Source: an uncultured Emergencia sp. (lineage in GTDB: Bacteria > Bacillota > Clostridia > Peptostreptococcales > Anaerovoracaceae). From it: DNA of 9,457 nt. Where the stretch lies: the NCBI GenBank assembly GCA_902476665.1, contig CABSEO010000046.1:1-9457 (forward strand), given 5' to 3'. Below the pieces are notes generated by a model that had not been told where the DNA came from, ran no database searches, and was given only the letters and a program-made list of their open reading frames with translations. Made by a program: the position numbers and the translations under genes. This document shows positions 1 to 6,857 of the stretch, piece after piece; the first letter of the stretch is position 1, and the number at the start of each line of letters is the position of its first letter.

Positions 1-605
1 TTTCTGTATTCCTGAATTGCTTTAATGCTGATGAATTTAATGTTATATTTCATTGCCAGTTCTTTCAGTTCAGGGGTGCGCATCATCGTACCATCTTCAC
101 GCATGATTTCACAGCAGAGACCGCATTCTGAAAGACCTGCAAGACGCATCAGATCAACGGTTGCCTCTGTGTGGCCGTTTCGCTCTAGAACCCCCTGCGG
201 CTTTGCCAGAAGTGGAAACATGTGTCCGGGACGACGAAAGTCCTCCGGCCTTGAGTTTCTATCCACGCATTTTCTGGCTGTCAGACCTCGCTCTTCTGCA
301 GAAATACCTGTTGTTGTATCTACATGGTCTATGGACACAGTAAAGGCAGTGCAGTGGTTGTCAGTATTTTCATCTACCATTTGCGGTAGATGGAGCCTCT
401 TACAGATTTCTGCACTCATTGGCATACAGATAAGGCCTTTTCCATGGACTGCCATAAAGTTGACATTTTCTGTAGTAGCAAATTCTGCAGCACAGATGAA
501 GTCTCCCTCATTTTCTCTGTCAGGGTCGTCAGTACAGAGAATGATTTTTCCCTGACGCAGATCTTGAAGAGCTTCTTCTACTGTGCTGAATGTAAATTCT
601 TTCAT
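1..605 (-). CDS. ribB: 3,4-dihydroxy-2-butanone-4-phosphate synthase (RibB, or N-terminal half of RibBA), partial
   Basis: This enzyme converts ribulose 5-phosphate to 3,4-dihydroxy-2-butanone 4-phosphate plus formate, giving the four-carbon unit of riboflavin. About 201 residues are visible and they cover essentially the whole synthase domain. Family motifs seen are the acidic loop [10 protein letters not shown] (residues 26-35), [14 protein letters not shown] (81-94), RRPGHMFPL (124-132) and GHTEATVDL (144-152). The start is the ATG at 605, preceded by a purine-rich AAGGAAGGAA Shine-Dalgarno. The gene follows ribE by 28 bp and should be the third cistron of the rib transcript. The reading frame runs off the left edge just after the segment that normally ends the synthase domain, so a fused GTP cyclohydrolase II domain (RibBA) cannot be confirmed or excluded. 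In Firmicutes the fused form is common, which makes RibBA likely. Confidence 0.93.
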   Translation of the reverse strand, partial: MKEFTFSTVEEALQDLRQGKIILCTDDPDRENEGDFICAAEFATTENVNFMAVHGKGLICMPMSAEICKRLHLPQMVDENTDNHCTAFTVSIDHVDTTTGISAEERGLTARKCVDRNSRPEDFRRPGHMFPLLAKPQGVLERNGHTEATVDLMRLAGLSECGLCCEIMREDGTMMRTPELKELAMKYNIKFISIKAIQEYR

Positions 606-633
606 AATGTTTATTCCTTCCTTTCTATTCTAT

Positions 634-1320
634 TTAGTAAAAACCGTTTTCCAAAAGGAAGCTTTCGGTAATTTTGCTTTCCTTGGCTTTGGCTGCGGAT
701 ATCAGTTTTTTTTCAGATCCGGCACTCTTTGGAAAAAAGGTTAGAAGGCGTTCTACATATTTGCCGATGCAGTCATTTTCCAGATTAACGATATCTCCCT
801 TTTTTTTCCTATAAAGAATGGTCTCTGAAAGAGTATGGGGAATGATAGAAACGGAGAATCCGTCTTCTGTGACTTCAGCAACAGTCAGGCTGATTCCGTC
901 GATGGCAATGGAGCCTTTTTCGATAATATACTTGAGCAGCCTGTCTTCGCAGGTGATGGTATACCAGACGGCATTGTCGTCTTTTCGCATATTGGAGATG
1001 ATGCCTGTACCGTCGATATGACCGCTGACAATATGTCCTCCAAATCTTCCGTCTGCCGGCATTGCCCGTTCCAGATTAACTTTATCTTCTGTTTTTAGTG
1101 AGCCCAGTGAGGAGCGGTTTAGTGTTTCGTGCATGACGTCAGCTGTAAAGCCGTTTTTATTAAAGGAGGTGACTGTTAGGCATACGCCGTTGACTGCGAT
1201 GCTGTCTCCCAGATGTATATCAGAAAGAATATCTTTGCAGCTGATGTGAAGTACTGCAGATGCAGAGCCTTTTGAAACAGATTTGAGACTCCCTATTTCT
1301 TCTATAATACCTGTGAACAT
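634..1320 (-). CDS. ribE: Riboflavin synthase, alpha subunit
   Basis: Riboflavin synthase dismutates two molecules of 6,7-dimethyl-8-ribityllumazine to riboflavin and a pyrimidinedione, the last step of the pathway. The protein has 228 residues, slightly above the usual 200-220. It shows the two tandem lumazine-binding domains: the first begins MFTGIIEE and contains GDSIAVNGVCLTV (residues 38-50), and the second starts near GGHIVSGHIDGTG (94-106) and repeats the motif as KGSIAIDGISLTV (135-147). NLENDCIGKYVERLL (179-193) closes the second domain. The C-terminal tail (about 195-228) is Lys/Ser-rich and ends ENGFY. The start ATG at 1320 overlaps the end of ribD by 19 bp, implying translational coupling. 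This gene is called ribE in many genomes and ribC in E. coli. Confidence 0.96.
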   Translation of the reverse strand: MFTGIIEEIGSLKSVSKGSASAVLHISCKDILSDIHLGDSIAVNGVCLTVTSFNKNGFTADVMHETLNRSSLGSLKTEDKVNLERAMPADGRFGGHIVSGHIDGTGIISNMRKDDNAVWYTITCEDRLLKYIIEKGSIAIDGISLTVAEVTEDGFSVSIIPHTLSETILYRKKKGDIVNLENDCIGKYVERLLTFFPKSAGSEKKLISAAKAKESKITESFLLENGFY

Positions 1321-2423
1321 GATTTCACCTCGCTTTCGATAAGAACATCACCATCAAGAACTGTGATTTGAGGGTCTTTCAGAAAAAAAGCCTCTTTTGG
1401 GAATGTGACGCCCGTTCCGCTTACAGGGGTTTTAGCGGATAACCCGCCGAAGATTTTCGGCGCAATATATGCCTGTACTTTATTGACAACACCGGCAGAA
1501 AGGGCAGACCAGTTCAATGTACCGCCTCCTTCCAGAATCAAACTGTCGATTTCCAGTGCGCCCAGTTCTTTCATCAGATCCGGCAGATCCAGCAGTATGT
1601 CCGGGCGCTGTTTTACAGTGAGAATTTGACAGCCTGCCGCCAGGTAAGGCATATGACGAGCTTTGTCTGAGACTGCCGTTGCCAGAATAGTCTTTACCGA
1701 ATCTGCAGTTGTGACTACCTTGGCAGAAAGAGGAGTGCGAAGGTTAGTATCGCAGATAATGCGAACAGGATTTTTTGTTTTTCTACCATGAATTCTGCAG
1801 GTCAGCATGGGATCGTCTGCTAAAACTGTGCCGATTCCCACCATAATGGCAGAGTATCTGTTTCTGTCACTGTGCACACGTTCCCTTGCAGTTTCACCGG
1901 TGATCCATTTTGAATAACCTTCGGCTGTTGCAATTTTTCCATCCATGGTCATGGCATATTTCATGATGACGTAGGGTGTTTTTTTTGTAATGTAGTGAAA
2001 GAAGACAGGATTAATTCTGTCACATTCCTCTTTCATAAAGTCAGTGATAACCTTTATTCCTGCTGATTCAAGAATACTTATACTTTTATCAAGTACTTTC
2101 GGGTTTGGATCCCGGGAACCAATGATGACGTTTGCAATATTGTTTTCAATGACTGCTTCTGTGCAGGGTGGTGTTTTGCCGTAGTGACAGCAGGGTGTCA
2201 GTGTTACATACAGATCCGCCCCTGCAGGATTTTCACCACGAGATTTACAGTCTGCCAGCGCGTTCCGTTCGGCATGAGGCTCACCGTATCTTTCATGAAA
2301 ACCCTGGCCGATAATTCTTCCGTCTTTGACGATTACTGCTCCGACCATGGGATTTGGCGCAGTGAAACCTTCGCCTTTCTTTGCAAGCTTTATAGCCTGT
2401 CTCATATATTTTTCTGAGATCAT
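1302..2423 (-). CDS. ribD: Bifunctional riboflavin biosynthesis deaminase/reductase RibD
   Basis: RibD performs two successive steps: deamination of the pyrimidine ring of the GTP-derived intermediate, then NADPH-dependent reduction of its ribosyl side chain. The 373 residues match the usual bifunctional length. The N-terminal cytidine-deaminase-like domain has the zinc site HAE (50-52, with Glu52 as the expected proton shuttle) and PCCHYGKTPPC (77-87). The position usually occupied by Glu in the LEPC motif is Thr here (LTPC, 75-78), a small oddity. The C-terminal reductase domain shows AMTMDGKIAT (157-166), VGIGTVLADDP (195-205) and LILEGGGTLN (295-304). The start ATG at 2423 has an AAGGTGG Shine-Dalgarno (2433-2439) nine bases upstream. 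It is the first gene of the operon, downstream of the FMN riboswitch and its terminator. Confidence 0.97.
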   Translation of the reverse strand: MISEKYMRQAIKLAKKGEGFTAPNPMVGAVIVKDGRIIGQGFHERYGEPHAERNALADCKSRGENPAGADLYVTLTPCCHYGKTPPCTEAVIENNIANVIIGSRDPNPKVLDKSISILESAGIKVITDFMKEECDRINPVFFHYITKKTPYVIMKYAMTMDGKIATAEGYSKWITGETARERVHSDRNRYSAIMVGIGTVLADDPMLTCRIHGRKTKNPVRIICDTNLRTPLSAKVVTTADSVKTILATAVSDKARHMPYLAAGCQILTVKQRPDILLDLPDLMKELGALEIDSLILEGGGTLNWSALSAGVVNKVQAYIAPKIFGGLSAKTPVSGTGVTFPKEAFFLKDPQITVLDGDVLIESEVKSCSQVL

Positions 2424-2457
2424 GTTTCTGTGCCACCTTCTTTCAAAAATGTAAAGA

Positions 2458-2482
2458 GCCCTGAATCCATCCGGATCAGGGC
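2458..2482 (-). other. Hairpin between the rib terminator and the ribD ribosome-binding site
   Basis: GCCCTG (2458-2463) pairs with CAGGGC (2477-2482), and after one bulged A, ATCC (2465-2468) pairs with GGAT (2473-2476) around a four-base loop. On the minus strand the hairpin is followed by CTCTTTACATTTTT, which is T-rich but interrupted, and then by the ribD Shine-Dalgarno about 20 bases on. It could be a weak second terminator or a structure affecting ribD translation. The pairing is seen; any role is inference. Confidence 0.5.
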
Positions 2483-2512
2483 ATTGGCATTACAAAAACT
2501 TTCGTCTTTGCT

Positions 2513-2547
2513 AAAAAAAACTCTGAGAAATAATATTTTTCTCAGAG
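2513..2547 (-). terminator. Rho-independent terminator, expression platform of the FMN riboswitch
   Basis: CTCTGAGAAA (2521-2530) and TTTCTCAGAG (2538-2547) form a perfect 10-bp inverted repeat with a seven-base loop. Read on the minus strand it is followed directly by eight T residues (2513-2520). It lies about 84 bases past the riboswitch aptamer and about 90 bases before ribD, where a ligand-controlled attenuator would be expected. It should cause early termination when FMN is bound. Confidence 0.9.
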
Positions 2548-2569
2548 CATTTGACAAAATCATTGAAAA

Positions 2570-2624
2570 GCCGATATCTTCTGTACAGGAATGAAAACCT
2601 GTAATGCAGCGGAATTTTATCGGC
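2570..2624 (-). other. Two-level stem-loop between aptamer and terminator
   Basis: An outer stem pairs GCCGATA (2570-2576) with TATCGGC (2618-2624), and an inner stem pairs TACAGG (2584-2589) with CCTGTA (2598-2603). It sits immediately after the FMN aptamer in the transcript. It may be part of the antiterminator or switching structure, but I could not find an obvious segment that pairs with the terminator arms. The pairing is visible; its function is not known. Confidence 0.45.
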
Positions 2625-2631
2625 ATATTCT

Positions 2632-2740
2632 ATCTTCTTTCATCCAGACTATAACTGTCGGTCCCGGAATTACACCTGGGTCTGCATAAAATGCTCGCGG
2701 ACTTTACCGCCGATCGGGAATTTCACCCTGCCCTGAAGAT
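2632..2740 (-). ncRNA. FMN riboswitch (RFN element)
   Basis: The minus strand carries the conserved RFN blocks in order: AGGGCAGGGTGAAATTCCC near the 5' side, GGCGGTAAAGTCCGCGAGC, a variable stem, a GGTGTAATTCC block, and then GACCGACAGTTATAGTCTGG (2644-2663). Closing helix P1 pairs ATCTTC (2632-2637) with GAAGAT (2735-2740), written as plus-strand segments. The aptamer binds flavin mononucleotide and normally represses riboflavin synthesis or transport genes. A perfect terminator hairpin lies downstream, followed by ribD, so control is most likely by transcription attenuation. The match to the known consensus is extensive, so the call is secure. Confidence 0.97.
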
Positions 2741-2763
2741 TTCATTATTTATTTTCCAGTCGT

Positions 2764-2792
2764 ATTCTACACCCGTACAGATATTTTGTCAA
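2764..2792 (-). promoter_or_regulatory. Sigma-A-type promoter of the rib operon
   Basis: On the minus strand a consensus -35 TTGACA (2787-2792) is separated by 17 bases from the -10 TAGAAT (2764-2769). Transcription would start near 2757, about 17 bases before the riboswitch aptamer. The -35 lies only 15 bp beyond the stop of the upstream ymxH-like gene. Confidence 0.85.
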
Positions 2793-2807
2793 TTTTTTTT
2801 TATATAT

Positions 2808-3041
2808 TCAGGAACGGAAAATAATGATATCTTCTCCGATCTTGATGATAGATTCCCATGGAAGCTGCATCAGTTCATGGTTTTGAGAGAATCGGCTTCT
2901 GCCTTGAAAATTAGGAACCAGAAGAGATTTTATTTTCCCTGTGTTTTCATCAAAAAGCATTTCAGCTTCCCAGAATGAGCCATGTCTGCTCCCTTTTGTC
3001 AAATCTATGATTTCTTTGTCTCCAATTTCACTTAAAAGCAT
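2808..3041 (-). CDS. ymxH: YlmC/YmxH family PRC-barrel protein
   Basis: This is a small protein of 77 residues that begins [19 protein letters not shown] and contains [18 protein letters not shown] in the middle and a [16 protein letters not shown] end. That pattern (LSE...KEIIDL, a D-x-x-T-G-x-I turn, then W-x-x-I-x-K-I-G-x-D-x-I-I) is the YlmC/YmxH subgroup of the PRC-barrel fold. The family is widespread in spore-forming Firmicutes and often listed as sporulation-associated; its molecular function is unsettled. The start ATG at 3041 has a good AAAGGAAG Shine-Dalgarno eight or nine bases upstream. No terminator is visible between its stop and the rib promoter, so some read-through into the rib leader is possible. 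It is divergent from tepA with 58 bp between the two starts. Confidence 0.85.
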   Translation of the reverse strand: MLLSEIGDKEIIDLTKGSRHGSFWEAEMLFDENTGKIKSLLVPNFQGRSRFSQNHELMQLPWESIIKIGEDIIIFRS

Positions 3042-3043
3042 AT

Positions 3044-3071
3044 TTTACACTTCCTTTGCAGATAATATCAT
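3044..3071 (+). promoter_or_regulatory. Candidate promoter for tepA
   Basis: A TTTACA (3044-3049) and a TATCAT (3066-3071) are separated by 16 bases within the short divergent gap upstream of tepA. The boxes resemble sigma-A sites but neither is consensus. The spacing places a start near 3078, leaving a very short leader before the Shine-Dalgarno. Plausible but unproven. Confidence 0.35.
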
Positions 3072-3099
3072 TAAATTTTACGAAGAGAGGGCTGAAGAT

Positions 3100-3771
3100 A
3101 TGAACGAAGAAAAGGAAAGACTGGAAGAAAAAAATGAATCACCGGATCTGATTAAAGAACTGGGACTTTTGAGTGCAGGAAATTCTTTCAAAAGTGATTA
3201 TCAGTATATTAATATTATCGGCAGCATTGAAGGTCATACCGTGTTGCCCAGTGATAATAAAACCACTAAATACGAACATCTGATTCCACAGCTTGTGGCA
3301 GTGGAAGAAAATCCGGAAATAAAAGGTCTCCTGCTGATATTAAACACTGTAGGAGGGGATGTGGAAGCCGGGCTTGCTCTGGCAGAACTGATTGCTTCCA
3401 TTTCAAAGCCTACAGTCAGTCTGGTTCTTGGAGGAGGTCACAGCATCGGAATTCCACTGGCTGTATCGGCAGACTATTCTTTTGTTGCAGAGACGGCTAC
3501 TATGACAATGCATCCAATCAGAACCAGCGGCACGCTTATTACGGCAGATGCTACATTTGCGTATATGAGAAAAACACAGGAAAGAGTGGTGGATTTTATT
3601 GTAGAACATTCTGATGCAAAAAAGGAGGATGTTGAAGCAAAAATGAATCAGACAGGAAATATGTCCAATGACGTAGGGACAGTATTGTTTGGACCTGATG
3701 CTGTAGAGATGGGGCTGATTAATGAGGTGGGCGGTCTCAGCAAAGCATTACAGAAATTAAAAAGTTTGTAA
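3100..3771 (+). CDS. tepA: TepA-type ClpP-fold serine protease
   Basis: The 223-residue protein belongs to the ClpP-like family related to B. subtilis TepA (YmfB, translocation-enhancing protein). Expected catalytic parts are present: the oxyanion segment [15 protein letters not shown] (82-96), the nucleophile Ser115 in [11 protein letters not shown], His138 in MTMHPI, and Asp191 in [14 protein letters not shown], followed by EAV-type MGLINEVGG. The first 30 residues are charged and lack a signal peptide, so it is probably cytoplasmic. I chose the ATG at 3100 because an AGAGAGG Shine-Dalgarno sits nine bases upstream and the family begins about here. The frame stays open further upstream, but that part lies over the opposite-strand ymxH gene. 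The biological substrate is unknown; a role in membrane or secreted protein handling is inferred from TepA. Confidence 0.9.
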   Translation: MNEEKERLEEKNESPDLIKELGLLSAGNSFKSDYQYINIIGSIEGHTVLPSDNKTTKYEHLIPQLVAVEENPEIKGLLLILNTVGGDVEAGLALAELIASISKPTVSLVLGGGHSIGIPLAVSADYSFVAETATMTMHPIRTSGTLITADATFAYMRKTQERVVDFIVEHSDAKKEDVEAKMNQTGNMSNDVGTVLFGPDAVEMGLINEVGGLSKALQKLKSL

Positions 3772-3799
3772 ATTAAAGTTAGATATTTACAAATTATGG

Positions 3800-3828
3800 T
3801 TGACATTATTTAACAAGAATGATATTCT
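3800..3828 (+). promoter_or_regulatory. Sigma-A-type promoter of the Tad pilus operon
   Basis: A consensus -35 TTGACA (3800-3805) and a -10 TATTCT (3823-3828) are separated by exactly 17 bases. The predicted start is near 3835, just before the tadZ Shine-Dalgarno, so the leader is very short. No hairpin terminator is seen between tepA and this site, so tepA read-through could also feed the operon. Confidence 0.8.
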
Positions 3829-3837
3829 ATCCTCACG

Positions 3838-3845
3838 AAAGGAGG
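3838..3845 (+). promoter_or_regulatory. Ribosome-binding site that fixes the tadZ start
   Basis: AAAGGAGG ends six bases before the ATG at 3852. It rules out the in-frame upstream codon at 3819, which lies inside the promoter spacer and would not be transcribed from the predicted start. Confidence 0.85.
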
Positions 3846-3851
3846 AAGAAT

Positions 3852-4934
3852 ATGGAAGTTGTAAAAGTAGGCATTTGTTTGGAAGATAAGACGTTTGCAC
3901 AAGCCATAGCGCAGGGGCTGGCCAGAGAAACGTCAATGATGCGGTTCTACCTGCTGAACAGTATTGAAGAAGGCACTTTCTGTGATATGATTCTTTCTTC
4001 GGAAACCAGCAGGCAGGAAAATGTAGTACAGATGGTCAGAGATTGGGAAACAGCAACAGGTGACATGACAGCAGTCTATGATCAGCCACCTTATCGGGTG
4101 TATCGCTACAGAGAGAGCACGAATCTGATCAATGACCTGCTTTTTATTTATTACAGATTGACGGGCAAGACTGTTGAGTACAGAGGAACAACGACACTCC
4201 AGCTGCTTTTGTTTTTAGCTGACAGCGGTGGAAGCGGAACCACGTCAACTGCTTTGGCAGTTCTGAAAATGCTGTATCGGATTTATGGTGTCAGATCTCT
4301 GTATCTCAATTTGTGCCCTCTTGATGATTCTGGAAAGTATCTGGAGAAAGGAGGTGAGGCAAGTCTGCTCAAGCTTCTGTACTATCTGGATCAGGAGAGA
4401 GATTTTCCCGTTGCTTCTTTTATCACAAGGGAAGAGGAACTGGACTATATCAGTGTTGGATCAGTCAATACTGATTTCAGTGAAATGAATCCTACACTGA
4501 TGCTCCGTCTTCTTCACAAAGTGGATAAACTTGGAAAGTACGATTTTGTTGCGGCAGATATTGGAAACATCCTAAGCCGAGAGAATAAAAAGCTGCTGGA
4601 GTATTCTGATCTGGCAGTATTGATAAGTGATGGTGAACGGAAATTGCCAGGAGCATATCGAGAAAAAATTTCAAGGGAAATTATGAATCTTCTTGGAAGT
4701 GGCAGACTGATTTGTGTAGAAAATTTTTTGCAGGATGATCTGGAAATGCCTGAAAAGGACAAAGTATTGGAAGAACAACACTCAGAAACATCATCAAAAA
4801 AAATCAGCAGGTACAGTATTTCAAAACAATGTGGAGGGAATCTGCAGCTGGAGAAAAACTATGGCTATGAGATCAGCCTGATTGCCAGAGAAATCATGGA
4901 GGAGCAGCTTTATGAGACTACAAAACAAGTGTGA
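3852..4934 (+). CDS. tadZ: TadZ/CpaE-like pilus localisation protein with degenerate P-loop
   Basis: This 360-residue protein occupies the usual first position of a Tad operon. TadZ/CpaE proteins join an N-terminal receiver-like (ARD) domain to a ParA/MinD-like ATPase domain and help place the pilus machine at the membrane. Here residues 1-110 form a compact N-terminal part beginning VVKVGICLEDKTFAQAI, consistent with a degenerate receiver fold. The ATPase-like part opens with FLADSGGSGTTSTALAVLKM (121-140). In a normal deviant Walker A (KGGxGKTT) a lysine follows the last glycine; here it is Thr130, and the leading signature Lys is Ser125. DFVAADIG (231-238) matches the Walker-B-like strand. 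Identity rests on this layout and on the neighbours, since sequence similarity is weak. The last 23 bases overlap cpaF. ATP hydrolysis may be lost. Confidence 0.8.
   Translation: MEVVKVGICLEDKTFAQAIAQGLARETSMMRFYLLNSIEEGTFCDMILSSETSRQENVVQMVRDWETATGDMTAVYDQPPYRVYRYRESTNLINDLLFIYYRLTGKTVEYRGTTTLQLLLFLADSGGSGTTSTALAVLKMLYRIYGVRSLYLNLCPLDDSGKYLEKGGEASLLKLLYYLDQERDFPVASFITREEELDYISVGSVNTDFSEMNPTLMLRLLHKVDKLGKYDFVAADIGNILSRENKKLLEYSDLAVLISDGERKLPGAYREKISREIMNLLGSGRLICVENFLQDDLEMPEKDKVLEEQHSETSSKKISRYSISKQCGGNLQLEKNYGYEISLIAREIMEEQLYETTKQV
4898..4904 (+). promoter_or_regulatory. Ribosome-binding site for cpaF inside tadZ
   Basis: GGAGGAG lies within the end of tadZ, seven bases before the ATG at 4912. 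It supports that start over the in-frame TTG at 4882, which is upstream of the site. Confidence 0.85.
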
Positions 4935-6114
4935 CCTGCAAAGTCTGATCGATGGAGTCAGAACACAGATTCTCAGTGAAAGTGAGAATCCTGACAGTAT
5001 GGAAGTTATGGAGATGATAGAGCATACTGTTCTCAACAGTAATCATGATTTATCTCTCAATGAAGCAGAAGAATTGATCTGGAAAATTTATGCGAAAACC
5101 AGAAGCAAACTGGGAATACTAGAGCGTTACATAAATAATGATTCTGTAAACGAAATCATGATTAATGGAAAAAACAACCTTTTTGTGGAAACAGGCAAAG
5201 GAATAATCAGAGAGAATAATTTGTTCGATTCGACTGAGGAGCTGGAAGAAATTATTAGAAATATCGCAGCGGGAGTTCATCGAGAAATTAATGAGATGAA
5301 TCCGATTCTAGATGCTCGACTGCACGACGGTTCCCGTGTAAATGCTGTTTACCGCAATGTGGCAGTAGGTGGTCCTGCTGTGACAATCCGCAAATTCGCA
5401 AAAGAAAGAATCACCATTGATGAAATGGTGATTAAAAAAACCCTGACCGCAGAGTGCGCTGATTACTTGGAGACTCTGGTGAAATGCGGATATAACATTT
5501 TTATCAGCGGTGGGACTTCATCAGGAAAAACAACGTTTCTCAATGCACTTGCAGATTTTATTCCCAAGGATCAGAGAGTTATTGTCATTGAGGACTCAGC
5601 AGAACTGCAGCTTTCTCAAATTGATAATCTGGTACAGATGGAATGCCATAATGCCAATACGATGGGGCAGGGGGAAATTTCCATGGAAATGCTGATAAAA
5701 ACCAGTCTTCGGATGCGCCCTGATAGAATTATCGTCGGAGAGGTCAGAGGCAGGGAGGGATCTGATATGCTTCAGGCCATGAATACTGGGCATGACGGCT
5801 CTATGTCCACTGGACACGGGAATTCTGTGGCGGGCATGCTGCGAAGACTGGAAGCAATGTATCTGATGGGATCACAGATTCCTTTAGATGCCATCAGAGC
5901 ACAGATTGTAGAGGGAATTGATATTATGGTTCATCTGGGCAGGCTCGAAGACGGGAGCAGAAAGGTGCTGGAAATTCAGGAGCTTGTAGATTTTTCAGAT
6001 GGAAAATATATTCTGAATCCGCTGTTTCTGATGAGAGAGACTATAAATCTGGAATACACAAAAAACCAGCTTAAAAATTCGTCTAAACTGCGATTGAGAG
6101 GGGTAAGACTATGA
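4912..6114 (+). CDS. cpaF: CpaF/TadA-family pilus assembly ATPase
   Basis: This cytoplasmic secretion ATPase (type II/IV family) is expected to form a hexamer and drive Flp pilus extension, and in some systems retraction. The 400 residues include an N-terminal domain (about 1-150) with EIMINGKNNLFVE (81-93). The RecA-like core shows Walker A GGTSSGKT (200-207, Lys206), the Asp box VIVIEDSAEL (223-232), a Walker-B-like RPDRIIVGEVRG (269-280, Glu277) and the His box TGHDGSMSTGHGNS (292-305). All catalytic motifs are intact, in contrast to the neighbouring TadZ. The gene overlaps tadZ by 23 bp at its start and tadB by four bases at its end (ATGA). The symbol tadA is also used for this gene but clashes with the tRNA deaminase gene of that name. 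Confidence 0.97.
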   Translation: MRLQNKCDLQSLIDGVRTQILSESENPDSMEVMEMIEHTVLNSNHDLSLNEAEELIWKIYAKTRSKLGILERYINNDSVNEIMINGKNNLFVETGKGIIRENNLFDSTEELEEIIRNIAAGVHREINEMNPILDARLHDGSRVNAVYRNVAVGGPAVTIRKFAKERITIDEMVIKKTLTAECADYLETLVKCGYNIFISGGTSSGKTTFLNALADFIPKDQRVIVIEDSAELQLSQIDNLVQMECHNANTMGQGEISMEMLIKTSLRMRPDRIIVGEVRGREGSDMLQAMNTGHDGSMSTGHGNSVAGMLRRLEAMYLMGSQIPLDAIRAQIVEGIDIMVHLGRLEDGSRKVLEIQELVDFSDGKYILNPLFLMRETINLEYTKNQLKNSSKLRLRGVRL

Positions 6115-6857
6115 ATAAAAATTATAGTATTTACGAGCCTCAGACAGAAGAAAAAGTTTTGATAGCGGGAGTTTTTTTTCTGATACTTACAGCTGCAGGT
6201 TTCCTTTTTTACGGTGTACTGTATTCTGGCTTGATTCTTCCTTTTATTTACAGAAATCTGTTGGGCATTTACTGCCGCAAGAAGGCACAGCAGAGGCGAG
6301 ACGGGTTGCTGCTGCAGTTCCGGGATTTTCTCTACAGCCTGTCTGCCTCTTTTGCCACAGGTAGACAGATGACGGCCGCCATGGAGGAGGCAGGCGAAGC
6401 TCTGACTGAGATTTATGGCCCTGATGGTGACATGGCTGAAGAGATTCGATGCATGCTTAGAAGAGTAAAAGAAACAGGTGAAACTGACTTAGCAGTACTC
6501 TCTGATTTTGCTGAACGAAGTTGTCTGGAAGATGTGGCTGATTTTGTACAGGTTTATTCTGCCTGCAGGGAAACTGGTGGAAATATCATTCAGGCTGTCA
6601 ATAGTGCGGCAGGTGTTATCTGTGATAAAATCAATATCGAGGCGGAAATCAGAACCATGGTCTTTCAGAAAAAACTGGAAGGTAGAATCATAGTGCTTAT
6701 GCCTGCTGCGGTGATCCTGTTTCTGCAAATTGTTTCTCCTGAATATCTGCAGATTATGTATCAGACTTTAGCTGGACGTATTTTAATGAGTTTGGCTCTT
6801 GTCTCTGCTGTCTTTGCTTTTGTAATGATAGAAAGGATAACCCACATTGAAGTATAA
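6111..6857 (+). CDS. tadB: TadB-like pilus inner platform protein
   Basis: The 248-residue membrane protein carries a type II secretion F (T2SSF) domain. Two hydrophobic stretches lie near the N-terminus (about 16-36 and 38-52), followed by a charged cytoplasmic region. The T2SSF part runs roughly 70-205 and contains FRDFLYSLSASFATGRQMTAAMEEA in two halves (70-94) and VYSACRETGGNIIQAV (148-163), typical of TadB. Two more membrane segments follow (about 192-208 and 222-241). TadB and TadC together form the platform on which CpaF acts. It starts with the ATGA overlap with cpaF and has GAGAGGGG upstream. It overlaps tadC by 11 bp, so the three proteins are likely made in step. Confidence 0.93.
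   Translation: MNKNYSIYEPQTEEKVLIAGVFFLILTAAGFLFYGVLYSGLILPFIYRNLLGIYCRKKAQQRRDGLLLQFRDFLYSLSASFATGRQMTAAMEEAGEALTEIYGPDGDMAEEIRCMLRRVKETGETDLAVLSDFAERSCLEDVADFVQVYSACRETGGNIIQAVNSAAGVICDKINIEAEIRTMVFQKKLEGRIIVLMPAAVILFLQIVSPEYLQIMYQTLAGRILMSLALVSAVFAFVMIERITHIEV

Noticed and set aside
25..555. Open frame of 176 codons on the plus strand opposite ribB
   Set aside because: It is antisense to the clearly conserved DHBP synthase frame and its translation resembles no known family. It is a shadow frame.
2420..2626. Open frame of 68 codons on the minus strand in the rib leader
   Set aside because: It lies over the terminator, the two leader hairpins and the ribD Shine-Dalgarno, has no recognisable protein pattern and overlaps the ribD start. 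It is leader RNA, not a gene.
2691..2978. Open frame on the plus strand over the riboswitch and ymxH
   Set aside because: It runs antisense across the aptamer, the rib promoter and the ymxH coding region, with no family signature.
2941..3099. N-terminal extension of tepA
   Set aside because: The frame is open, but this part is antisense to ymxH and upstream of the only good Shine-Dalgarno. The family starts near the ATG at 3100.
3772..3799. Possible terminator after tepA
   Set aside because: The stretch is AT-rich but shows no stem of useful length and no T tract following a hairpin.
3819..3851. N-terminal extension of tadZ
   Set aside because: The upstream ATG falls in the promoter spacer ahead of the predicted transcription start, and a strong Shine-Dalgarno precedes the ATG at 3852.
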